This document shows positions 11,301-21,108 of a stretch of DNA of 64,000 nt, in pieces (the first letter of the stretch is position 1; every line of letters starts with the position of its first letter). Under the pieces are notes generated by a model. That model worked only from the letters and a program-made list of their open reading frames with translations. It did no database searches and had not been told where the DNA came from. The translations under genes were made by a program, and so were the position numbers. This DNA comes from Lithobates sylvaticus (taxonomy: Eukaryota; Chordata; Amphibia; Anura; Ranidae): the NCBI GenBank assembly GCA_028564925.1, contig CM053034.1, positions 89,261,160 through 89,325,159 of the forward strand, read 5' to 3'.

Positions 11301-12192
11301 GTAGCACACATTTAAGTGTGTCCCATTGGTTCAGTGGGGAGGTCGTGTCAGATGCGTGGTCTCCTATAAAGTTCCTAATGGCCGTGGAGACATCCGCTAC
11401 ACATACAGTGTCTCGTAGCAAATTGTCATTAAGTCTCCAGTTAGCCCCCCGGCGGGTAGCGGGGGGGCGAACCAGAGTCAAATAGACGGGGGCATGATCG
11501 GACCACAGTATGGTACCTATCGAGGTCTGTAGTGGTGTGTCGAGCAGCGATTGTGAGATGAGGAAATGGTCTAACCTGCTGTAAGAGTTGTGTGCCACTG
11601 AGAAGTAACTGTAATCCCTATCTGTGGGGTGCTGGATCCGCCAGGCATCCACCAGATGGGATGAATGAAATAGTGATTTGATGCGTGTCAAGGTGGAGTA
11701 TGGAACAGAGGACTTACCAGAGGATGTGTCTGCGGGTGGGGATAGGGCTACATTGAGATCGCCTCCGATGACGAGAGCTGTCCCTCCAAAGGAGGATAGT
11801 CTGGTGAGGACCGTTGAGAGGAACCGAGCCTGGCCCGCATTAGGCACATAGATATTAGCCACTGTAAAGAGAAAATCGTTTAGTTTCAGTTTCAAAAATA
11901 TGTAGCGACCAGAGTCATCTATAAGAGAATCCAGAACCTCCGGGTTAAACGACTTATGGAAGGCAACAGACACTCCTTTAGATTTGGATTGGGGGTTGAC
12001 ACTATGGAACCATTGCGAGTAGTACCTATTGCGTATGGCTGGGGTTGCTCCTGCACGAAAATGCGTTTCCTGGAGGAGCAAAATTTTAATGCGTTTTTTA
12101 TGAAAATGGTAGAGTGTCTGGCTCCGCTTCTCGGGTGTGTTAAAGCCTCTGCAGTTAAAGGAGGCGAAAGTTATTGACCCGTCGTTAGCCAT
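8379..12192 (-). CDS. L1-b ORF2: endonuclease/reverse transcriptase, one frameshift
   Basis: It opens at 12192 with MANDGSITFASFNCRGFN. The APE-type endonuclease shows QETH at residues 41-44, GGDLNV at 143-148, RDYSYFS and SRLDHFLIS, and WSDHAPV at 230-236. In the downstream frame the RT has IPKPGKD, SYRPISLLN, NDQVGFVPGR, DAEKAFDRVSW, TRQGCPLSPLL and the catalytic LYADDLLVY (near 10060). A C-terminal CWRCETSIGTYMHIWWDC knuckle follows. Total is about 1,271 codons, normal for the family. The two frames meet at a run of ten G at 10889-10898 (C on the coding strand), so one base difference breaks the gene. This could be a real mutation or a sequence error. Known role: target-primed reverse transcription. 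Confidence 0.92.
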
Positions 12193-13267
12193 GGGAAGTT
12201 ATGAGAGTGAGGTTCAGGGTCACTTTGATAGGTGGCGTTGTGATTAAATTTTTTGGGGGCAGGGGGCGGGAGTTAGTTCTTGTTGAAGGAGGGTAAAGGA
12301 GGGAGGGGAGGGTAGGAAGGTACAGGTAAAGAGAGGGTGAGGAGAAAAGAAGAGCGAGAAGGAATAGAGAAGGTAGAAAAGTAATCTCATGCAGAAGATA
12401 CCAGCAGTCATAGACATGGCCACTTTCTCCCACTATAATAACCAGGGGAGCGAGTAACTCATAAATGTTGCGAGCCAATTGTGGGAGATGGGCCCAGTGG
12501 ATCAGGCAGGAAAAAGGAGTAACCAAAAAAGAAACAAAAACAAAAAAGGCCACTAGGTGGCTCCAAAAGGCAAGTAACGAAAAAGAAAAAGGCCTTTTAT
12601 AAAGGCACATGTCAGTGTGCTCCTCGGTGTCTGTTGGATCACTGAGGGGTGATAGATAAACAAAAAACCCAAAAAGGGGGGGGGGCAAAGCGAGACCACG
12701 GAGCAGGGCAGCTCCCTTCGCCTCGGCTCCACATATGGAGCAGTATCAATTGTGACCTGAGAGTTGTACAAAACATCTTCTTAAACAAGGTTATCTTAGT
12801 GGTCTTCAAAAAAGTACATCAGTAAACCGGCTTAAAGAAACAAGAGAAAAACAAAAAAAAGGCCAGGAAAGAGGCATCACATTTATGTTGCACGGGGGAT
12901 ATGGGTGTGCATCAGGCCTTATGCAAGGAACTGGCTGAGCATAACAGTAACTGTAAAGTTTCGGTGAGGACAACACAACACAGGGGGATTTGTAGCAGGC
13001 GATGGGGTGCAAGGACAAGTCCTGGAACCTGTGCATTGGTAGAGGAGAAAGTCCCCGTGCTGCACTCCGATTGTCGGAGTGGGGGGGGGGGGGTACATGG
13101 AAAGAAAACATGTAAAATATATATAAAACCTGTAGGAAAAGGAGGGTTAGTTAGAGGTTGATGTTTCTGACCCATATGGGTCTAAGCATATCACAGGGGG
13201 AAGAACCCCAGCGGTGGGGAGCAAAAAAGAGGAGGACAACAGGCCCGCGGCGGCCCACTGGAGTGTT
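12193..13267 (-). other. L1-b inter-ORF spacer, no supported gene
   Basis: A gap of 1,075 bp separates ORF1 and ORF2, longer than the roughly 430-450 bp seen in L1-c and L1-e. It contains a G run at 13080-13093. Frames in it are short and lack family motifs. Confidence 0.6.
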
Positions 13268-14407
13268 TCAGTCATTGGGGTCCTGGTGCTGTGGAGACCG
13301 AGGTGTGCGTCTGCGACCTTGCTTCTGCCAATGTGGGATGTAGGGTAGGCCTGGGGTAGTCGGTGCAAACGGCCAGTCGGGTAGTGCGACTTGAGGTAGT
13401 TCAAGGGTGCTGAGGAATGTCGGCAGGTCACCCAGCGTGCGGAATATGGCGACTTTACCTTCGTGGCGGACTCGGAGGTGGAATGGGAAACGCCACTGGT
13501 ATTTAATTTGCCTTGCTTGCAGGAGTTGCGTGAGGGGCCTCAGTGATTTCTGCATAGCCAGTGTTTGGCGGGAGAGATCTGGGAGAAGCATGACGGGTGT
13601 GCCGTTGAAGAGGATTGACTGCTGTGTGCTGGCGGCCCTCATGATGTCCTCCTTAACTTTGTAAAAGTGGATGCGACATAGGGTGTCGCGCACAAAGGTG
13701 GGGTCAGGGGTGTGAGGGCCCGAGGTACGGTGCACACGGTCTAATTCGATCAGGTCATCTTTGGAGCGTTGAAGTATTTGGTTAAAAATGGCCGTCACAG
13801 CATCGGGTAAATTCTTGGGGTCCACCATCTCGGGTATCCCCCGTGTGCGTATGTTGTTGCGGCAACTGCGATTTTCGAGGTCGTCCTGCTGGTATGAGAG
13901 TTGCTGTAGCATGACCGTGTGGGTGTTGAGAATCCTGTCATGTGACTGTACCGTGTCCCGGAGGCCTTCTACTGTGTGTTCAACATCATCAAAGCGTGCC
14001 CCCACATCCTTCCTTAGGTCAGAGATCTCTTTCTTATATGTCTTTTCAATCCTGTGTACACAGTGTTCAAAGTCAGCCTTAGTGGGTAGAGACCTCATGT
14101 AGCTGTGCAGGGATCTGATCTGTGCTTCCATGTCCCACCCTTCCCCTGATCCTAGGGAGACATTGGAGCGGCTTCTGGTCAGTCTGGGGGAGAAATCAGT
14201 GTCCTCAGGGTGTAAGAGCAGGCTGTGTGAGCTCACCTGGGACTGCAGAGCTGATTCAGAGCGCGCTGGGGATGGAGGGGCCGGCGCCATCTTGGATTCC
14301 GGCCGGCGCTGTGAGGATGATCTTCCACGGCTGAAATAGTCCTCTAAATCCCCTCCTGGGCGATGTCCACCGCTGCCCTTAGGTGCCTTGGGCTTATCTT
14401 TCCCCAT
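13268..14407 (-). CDS. L1-b ORF1: RNA-binding nucleic acid chaperone
   Basis: An open frame of 379 codons starts with MGKDKPKAPKGSGGHRPGGD. It has a basic, Ser/Pro-rich N-terminus and a coiled coil at about residues 110-180 (KADFEHCVHRIEKTYKKEIS, then heptads to DDLENRSCRNN). An RRM-like core follows at about 181-275 (NNIRTRGIPE, ELDRVHRTSG, CRIHFYKVKE), then a C-terminal domain ending IPHWQKQGRRR. This order is that of L1 ORF1 (Transposase_22). The protein would coat L1 RNA as a trimer. The start was chosen as the first ATG of the open frame, about 110 bp from the element's 5' end. Confidence 0.9.
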   Translation of the reverse strand: MGKDKPKAPKGSGGHRPGGDLEDYFSRGRSSSQRRPESKMAPAPPSPARSESALQSQVSSHSLLLHPEDTDFSPRLTRSRSNVSLGSGEGWDMEAQIRSLHSYMRSLPTKADFEHCVHRIEKTYKKEISDLRKDVGARFDDVEHTVEGLRDTVQSHDRILNTHTVMLQQLSYQQDDLENRSCRNNIRTRGIPEMVDPKNLPDAVTAIFNQILQRSKDDLIELDRVHRTSGPHTPDPTFVRDTLCRIHFYKVKEDIMRAASTQQSILFNGTPVMLLPDLSRQTLAMQKSLRPLTQLLQARQIKYQWRFPFHLRVRHEGKVAIFRTLGDLPTFLSTLELPQVALPDWPFAPTTPGLPYIPHWQKQGRRRTPRSPQHQDPND

Positions 14408-14517
14408 GAGGATGCTTTGTGGCCGGTTTACTGGCCGTTATGAGGTCCGTGGAGCCGAGGGAGCCGGGAGCTGTGTGCAGGCACGTCTCACCTCTCCATG
14501 CGTCAGGCCACGCCCCC
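14408..14517 (-). promoter_or_regulatory. L1-b short 5' UTR
   Basis: On the minus strand it begins with GGGGGGCGTGGCCTGACGC, a GC-rich start just before ORF1. The right border is set where hAT terminal sequence resumes (CTACCTGGGGGGTGTCTAAA). At about 110 bp it may be truncated; L1-c has a 5' UTR of 1.8 kb. Confidence 0.6.
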
Positions 14518-15374
14518 CTACCTGGGGGGTGTCTAAAGTATGTCTGTGAAGTGGCATGTGTTCCCCGTGTTTAGAACTGTCCCTGCAAAAAATTACATTT
14601 GTAAAGGAAAAAAAAAAAAGCCATTTAAAACTGCTTGCGGCTTTACCCCAGCCCATTACCAGCCCCTTTGGGTCTTGTATGGATATTAAGGGGAACCCCG
14701 CACCCAAAATAAAACCCTATACCTACAACACCCTATATACTCTGAACAGCAGTATACAGGCGGTGCAAACAAGACAAGAACTGTAGGTTTGTTCTTAAGT
14801 AGAATCTGTTTGTAATTTTGAACAGGTAAATTTGCCCCTGTAATATTTGTTTTGCTGTCTGTGCACCTGTTCAGAACATTTCACCTCACTTTCCGTCCTA
14901 ATGACAAATGTTTTTGGAAAAGTGTGGTTTTTATTAGACATGTGCAAAAGGAAAAAATTTGTTTCGTTTCAATTTAATTCGTTAATTAATTAATTTCGTT
15001 TAGTTTTCGTTTTCGTTTTTAGTTAGTTTTCAGATTTTGTTTAGTTTTCGACCGATTTTCGAATTCGAAAATATTTTGCGACCCAAATTTGGGTCCACGT
15101 ATCTCAGGGTTACTTAGCGATAGAAACAAATTTTGATATGTTGTAGTGCTAGTTCTACTGTGTTTGCATACCAAATTTTTGGGTTTCTAGCTACAAGTGG
15201 CCCCGAGATATCTGGCCCCAAAGTCGGGTCGAAAAATGTCATTCTCTGCTGCAGAAAAGTGCTTGACATTTTGCGACCCGACTTTGGGGCCACGTATCTC
15301 CCTCAATTTGGGGTTTCTATCACCAAGTAACCCAGAGATACGTGGACCCAAAATCGGGTCACAAAATATTTTCG

Positions 15375-15500
15375 AATCCGGTTGAAATAGTTTCAAATGC
15401 GGTTGAAATAATTTCAAATGCAGTTGAAATAATTTCAAATGCAGTTGAAATAATTTCAAATCATGTTGAAATAATTTCAAATCATGTTGATACTATTTTA
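15375..15500. repeat. 21-bp GTTGAAAT array, block 1
   Basis: About six units of GTTGAAATAATTTCAAATGC, each with an internal near-palindrome (TTGAAATAATTTCAA). A short run of the same family follows at 17505-17570, and an inverted one at 18615-18730. Confidence 0.85.
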
Positions 15501-15789
15501 AGTGGATTCGAAAATATTTTGCGACCCGACTTTGAAAAAAAAAATGAAATTGATTCTAACAGTCTGCAGAAGATCTGCAAAAAAAAAAAAGAAGTGAAAT
15601 GGCTGTTAATAGTCTACAGGAGATCTGCTATTAAATTATATATTTTTTTTATTCTGTTCTAATCTTTTCTTTTTGAATTATAAATTTTGGAAGATGGTTA
15701 TTTACTTATACATCTGTCACATAAAAAAAAAGATGTGAAATGGCTGTCACGGATGTCGATCGCAAGGCAAGTACATATGCTGTATGTCA

Positions 15790-15945
15790 TTGTCCACTTG
15801 CCACAACACCTGCCACAAGTGCCAAGACACCTGCCACGAGTGCCACGTGACCGACCACAAGTGCCACGTGACCTGCCACGTGACCAAGTTGTGGATTGTC
15901 CACTTGCCATGTCACCTGCCACAAGTTATGGGGTTCCTAGCACCA
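15790..15945. repeat. CACCTGCCACGAGTGCCACG array, copy 1
   Basis: Degenerate roughly 21-bp units of CCTGCCACAAGTGCCA and GTGCCACGTGACC, containing CACGTG palindromes. Inverted copies of the same block are at 18290-18330 and 18950-19100; an expanded copy is at 17070-17340. Confidence 0.8.
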
Positions 15946-16489
15946 AGTGACCCCCAGATATGGGGGATATATCAAGTACTTTTCTACAGCAGAGAATTAC
16001 ATTTTGTGACCCGACTTTGGGGCCACGTATCTCGGGGCCACTTATAGCTAGAAACCCCAAATTTGGTATGCAAACACAGTATAACTAGCACTACAACCTC
16101 TCTGCATTTCCATCTGCATCATCCACATTCTTCTCACCCTCACACACACCTGCCATCTCCTCACCAGACATCCTGCACACCAAACACACACAATTACACA
16201 CACACAGCTCACTGTCTGCAAACACAAAAACAAAACTTAATAAAATGCAGTACAAGCTAGCTAGCAGCTAACTTAGCAATATCTCCCCTCTCCTTCACAC
16301 AAAATGGCTGACACGGGTGCATCCTGGACCTGGAGTCCTCGACCTGGTAGTGATGCAAAAAAAGTGCTTCTCAAATAAGATAAATTAAGTAAATGTTTTA
16401 TTTAAAGTCATTTTTGAATTGTAAGACTGTATAATTCTATTCTTATATGTGAAAAATTTGACAGACACATTTAACAGGAACATAGCTGA

Positions 16490-16890
16490 ATTTGTTTGAA
16501 ATATTTTCAAATCTGGTTGAAATATTTTCAAATCTGGTTGAAATATTTTCAAATCTGGTTGAAATAGTTTCTAATGCAGTTGAAATAGTTTCTAATGCAG
16601 TTGAAATAGTTTCTAATGCAGTTGAAATAGTTTCAAATCTGGTTGAAATAGTTTCTAATGCAGTTGAAATATTTTCAAATCTGGTTGAAATAGTTTCTAA
16701 TGCAGTTGAAATATTTTCAAATCTGGTTGAAATAGTTTCTAATGCAGCTGAAATAGTTTCTAATGCAGTTGAAATAGTTTCTAATGCAGTTGCAATAATT
16801 TCAAATCCAGTAGAAATATTTTTAAATCCGGTTGAAATATTTTCAAATCCGGTTGAAATATTTTCAAATCCGGTTGAAATAATTTCAAAT
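16490..16890. repeat. 21-bp GTTGAAAT array, block 2 (about 19 units)
   Basis: The unit is GTTGAAATAGTTTCTAATGCA or variants with TTTTCAAATCTG. The period is exactly 21 bp through most of the block. Because 21 is a multiple of three, both strands read open as seven-residue repeats (VEIVSNA on plus, LETISTA on minus). These are by-products of the period, not genes. Confidence 0.9.
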
Positions 16891-17099
16891 GCGACTGATT
16901 TTTCGAATTCGGTCAAAAACGAAACAAAATCCGAAAACGAATTTAACGAATCGAACTAAACAAAATGAATTAATTAACGAATTAAAACGAAACAAAACTA
17001 TTTTTTTCCTTTTGCACGTCTAACACGGATGTCGATCGCAAGGCAAGTACATATGCTGTATGTCATTGTCCACTTGCCACGTCACCTGCCACAAGTTGT

Positions 17100-17300
17100 G
17101 TATTGTTCACTTGCCACAAGTGCCACGACACCTGCCACGAGTGGCACGACACCTGCCACGAGTGCCACGTGACTGGCCACGCGTGCCACGTGACCGGCCA
17201 CGAGTGCCACATGACCGGCCACGAGTGCCACATGACCGGCGACGAGTGCCACATGACTGGCCACGAGTGCCACATGACCGGCCACGTGACCAAGTTGTGG
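17100..17300. repeat. 21-bp GAGTGCCACATGACCGGCCAC array
   Basis: About eight to nine units with CACGTG or CACATG cores and GGCCAC, period 21 bp. It also reads open as a seven-residue repeat (TGHECHM). It is the second 21-bp family in the same element, unrelated in sequence to the GTTGAAAT family. Confidence 0.88.
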
Positions 17301-19604
17301 ATAGTCCACTTGCCACGTCACCTGCCACAAGTTGTGGGGTTCCTAGCACCAAGTGACCCCAAGATAGGGGCGATATGTCAAGTACTTTTCTGCAGCAGAG
17401 AATGACATTTTGTGACCCGATTTTGGGGCCACGTATCTCGGGGTTTCTATCACCAAGTAACCCCGAGATACGTGGACCCAAAGTCGGGTCGCAAAATATT
17501 TTCGAATCCGGTTGAAATTGTTTCAAATGCGGTTGAAATTGTTTCAAATGCGGTTGAAATAATTTAGAATCATGTTGATACTATTTCAAGCGGATTCCAA
17601 AATATTTTGCGACCCGACTTTGAAAAAAAAATGAAATTGATTCTAACAGTCTGCAGAAGATCTGCAAAAAAAAGAAGTGAAATGGCTGTTAATAGTCTAC
17701 AGGAGATCTGCTAAAAAAAGAAATAGATGCTAATAGTCTGCAGGAGATCTGGTGAGAAAACGAAATAGATACTAATAGTCTGCAGGAGATCTGCAAAAAA
17801 ATTAAATAGATGCTAATAGTCTGCAGGAGATTTTATGGGAACAAATAGTAATCTGCATTCTGCAAAATTTTTTTTAAATGAAACAGATAGTATCTATATT
17901 CTATTCTGTTCTATTGTTTTGCTAGTCTATGCTCTATTTCTATTCTAATCTTTTCTATTCAAATTCGAATTCATTCTATACGAAAATTCGAATGTCGGAA
18001 AAAAATTATATATAACCCTCTTCCGAAATTCGAATTTAGTATATAATGATTTCGATTTTAATAGAAAAGATTTTAATAGAATATAAAAGAATAGACTAGA
18101 AAAACAAGAATAAAATATAATATATTCTATTCTGTTCTATTGTTTTTCTAGTCTATTTTCTATTTTATTATAATCTTTTCTATCCAAAGTTAAAATTAAT
18201 TAATTAAAAAATTTGAATTCATACTATTTGAAATGCGAATTTATTCTATCGAAATTCAAATTTCAGAAAATGGTTGTATATTCTTTCTATTTGCACTTGT
18301 GGCAGGTGTTGTGGCAAGTGGACAATGACATACAGCATATGTACTTGCCTTGCGATCGACATCCGTGACAGCCATTTCACATCTTTTTTTTTATGTGACA
18401 GATGTATATAAAGTAAATAACCATCTTCCAAAATGTATAATTCAAATAGAAAAGATTAGAACAGAATAGAAAAAAATATATAATTTAATAGCAGATCTCC
18501 TGTAGACTATTAAAAGCCATTTCACTTCTTTTTTTTTGCAGATCTTCTGCAGACTGTTAGAATCAATTTCATTTTTTTTTTTCAAAGTCGGATCGCAAAA
18601 TATTTTCGAATCCGCTTGAAATAGTATCAACATGAATTGAAATTATTTCAACTGCATTTGAAATTATTTCAACTGCATTTGAAATTATTTCAACCGCATT
18701 TGAAACTATTTCAACCGGATTCGAAATTATTTTGCGACCCGACTTTGGGTCCACGTATCTCAGGGGTTACTTGGTGATAGAAACCCCAAATTTGGAGAGG
18801 TTGTAGTGCTAGTTCTACTGTGTTTGCATACCAAATTAGCTATAAGTGGCCACGATATACGTGGCCCCAAAGTCGGGTCACAAAATGTCATTCTCTGCTG
18901 TAGAAAAGTACTTGACATATCCCCCATATCTGGGGGTCACTTGGTGCTAGGAACCCCATAACTTGTGGCAGGTGACATGGCAAGTGGACAATCCACAACT
19001 TGGTCACGTGGCAGGTCACGTGGCACTTGTGGTCGGTCACGTGGCACTTGTGGCAGGTGTCTTGGCACTTGTGGCAGGTGTTGTGGCAAGTGGACAATGA
19101 CATACAGCATATGTACTTGCCTTGCGATCGACATCCATGACAGCCATTTCACATCTTTTTTTTTATGTGACAGATGTATATAAGTAAATAACCATCTTCC
19201 AAAATTTATAATTCAAATAGAAAAGATTAGAACAGAATAGAAAAAAATATATCATTTAATAGCAGATCTCCTGTAGACTATTAATAGCCATTTCACTTCT
19301 TTTTTTTTTTTTTGCCGATCTTCTGCAGACTGTTAGAATCAATTTAATTTTTTTTTCAAATTTGGAGAGGTTGTAGTGCTAGTTCTACTGTGTTTGCATA
19401 CCAAATTTGGGGTTTCTATCACTAAGTGACCCTGAGATATTTCGAATTTCGTCCGCGATTTTTCGATTTGAAAAAAATTTGGATTCGGTTAAATTCGTTA
19501 GTATTGTAATTCGGTAATTCGGATGCATCCGAATGTCCGAATAATGAAAAATGTGTCCGAATTTCGATTCGGAACATAACGATATGCACATGTCTAGTTT
19601 TTAT

Positions 19605-20990
19605 TGAAACAAGGATTGGTGATAAAGCATCAGTAGAGAGGAGATACCTTTTTCCCGAATTAAATCTAACAGCATTTTCCTTCCTCGGGGTAGATTTCCT
19701 CTCACTTCCTGCTTTCTCCTTCCGTTTGCAAGTAGGAGTCGTTTCTAATTTGGATGTTTGAAAGTAGGGGCCTGCCGTATATACTCTGCAGAAATTTGCC
19801 CCATTAGATGATGGTGTTGCCACAACACTGTAAGCCCTCACAGCTACTCTTGGTGGGCGCTGGAACGCCCTGCTGTGAACTATTATATCAGGAATTGTAA
19901 TTACATGTCATTGTTGAACAGTGTTATGAAAAATTGGGCCTTTGGTGGTGGTGGTGCTTGTGCTACAACACTGTAAGCCCTCACAGTTACACTTGGTGGG
20001 CACAGGAATGGGCCCTGCTGTGAATTATTAGATCAAGAATTGTAATTGCATGCACCTGTTGAACAGGGGCAGAAAAAATTGGGCCTTTGGGGGTGGTGGT
20101 GGACGGTGTTGCCACAACACTGTAAGCCCTCACAGTTACTCTTGGTGGGCGCAGGAATGGGCCCTGCTGTGAATTATTAGATCAAGATTTGTAATTACAC
20201 GCCCCTGTTAAACAGGGGCTGAAAAATTGGGCCTTTGGTGGTCGTGGTGGACGGTGCTGCCACAACACTGTAAGGCCTCACAGTTACTCTTGGTGGGCAC
20301 AGGAATGTGCCCTGCTGTGAATTATTAGATCAAGAATTGTAATTGCATGCACTTGTTGAACAGGGGCAGAAAAATTGGGCCTTTGGTGGTGGTGGTGGAC
20401 GGTGTTGCCACAACACTGTAAGCCCTCACAGTTACTCTTGGTGGGCGCAGGAATGGGCCCTGCTGTAAATTATTAGACCAAGATTTGTAATTACACGCCC
20501 CTGTTAAACAGGGGCTGAAAAATTGGGCCTTTGGTGGTGGTGGTGGACGGTGTTGCCACAACACTGTAAGCCCTCACAGTTACTCTTGGTGGGTGCAGAA
20601 ATGGGCCCTGCTGTGAATTATTAGATCAAGATTTGTAATTACACACCCCTGTTAAACAGGGGCTGAAAAATTGTGCCTTAGGCACTGGTGCTGGTGCCAC
20701 AACACTGCAACCCCTCACAGATACTGTACTTGGAGCAGAGCAATGAGACCTGTTGCAAAGCATTGCATAAAAAATTGTAATTACACGCCCCTATTAAACA
20801 GGGGCTGACAAATTGGGCCTTAGGCACTGGTGCTGGTGCCACAACACTGAAACCCCTCACAGATACTGTACTTGGAGCACAGCGATGAGACCTGTTGCAA
20901 AGCATTGCATAAAAAACTGTAATTACACGCCCCTGTTAAACAGGGGCTGACAAATTGGGCCTTAGCCACTGGTGGTGGCACCCAGAAAGA
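19605..20990 (-). repeat. hAT-3 3' subterminal array, about 147-bp unit
   Basis: TGTAAGCCCTCACAG recurs near 19829, 19971, 20121, 20269, 20418 and 20565, followed by diverged units to 20960. Each unit holds GCCCCTGTTAAACAGGGGC (or a shortened form), a near-perfect palindrome, and a (GGT)n stretch of variable length. The array sits between the transposase stop and the 3' end, where hAT elements usually carry transposase-binding subterminal repeats. That function is inferred. Confidence 0.85.
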
Positions 20991-21108
20991 AAAATGTTCT
21001 TCCAAGCTATCATCAGGATCTTTGAGGAGGAAGAGGATAGTCAGTCAACATAACAGGACAGTCACTCAGCATAAGCAGTCTTGAAGGGATGTGACATTTC
21101 AAAATAAA

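Larger units (their letters stand above)
7966..14517 (-). mobile_element. L1-b: near-full-length L1/Tx1-type LINE
   Basis: About 6.55 kb on the minus strand with short 5' UTR, ORF1, a long inter-ORF spacer, ORF2, and a 3' UTR ending in an A-rich tail with AATAAA-like sequence (read on the minus strand near 7966-8000). ORF1 is open, and ORF2 is open apart from one phase change at a homopolymer. It is the best preserved LINE of the window and probably the youngest or one of the youngest. The flanks belong to hAT copies in opposite orientation. No target duplication was found, so insertion with target deletion or a later rearrangement is likely. Confidence 0.9.
14935..19596. mobile_element. Large non-coding hAT-type element built of 21-bp arrays
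   Basis: It is flanked by GTTTTTAT at 14927-14934 and 19597-19604. Its ends are TAGACATGTGCA and the complement TGCACATGTCTA. The uninterrupted version of the target is seen in hAT-5 near 32590. An eight-base duplication and these ends fit a hAT-type non-autonomous element. The 4,662 bp contain no plausible protein. They contain arrays of a GTTGAAATAATTTCAAATG motif, arrays of a CACGAGTGCCACGTGACCGG motif, and many copies of a GCGACCCGACTTTGGGGCCA block, repeated in both orientations. A second copy of the left terminus, inverted, lies at about 17003-17023 (CCTTTTGCACGTCTA), so it is composite. Confidence 0.8.

Noticed and set aside
12193-13267. Extra gene in the L1-b inter-ORF spacer (frame of 167 codons at 12185-12688)
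   Set aside because: Composition is low-complexity hydrophobic, without a motif, and the frame overlaps the ORF2 start; probably spurious.
16443-16959. Long open frames on both strands with seven-residue repeats (VEIVSNA / LETISTA)
   Set aside because: They follow from an exact 21-bp tandem period free of stops; both strands are open at once, and no start, domain or codon bias supports a protein.
17060-17405. Cys/His-rich frame (TGHECHM repeats) that looks like a zinc-binding protein
   Set aside because: Again a 21-bp tandem array read in frame, with the opposite strand equally open (VALVAGH type). Not a finger pattern.
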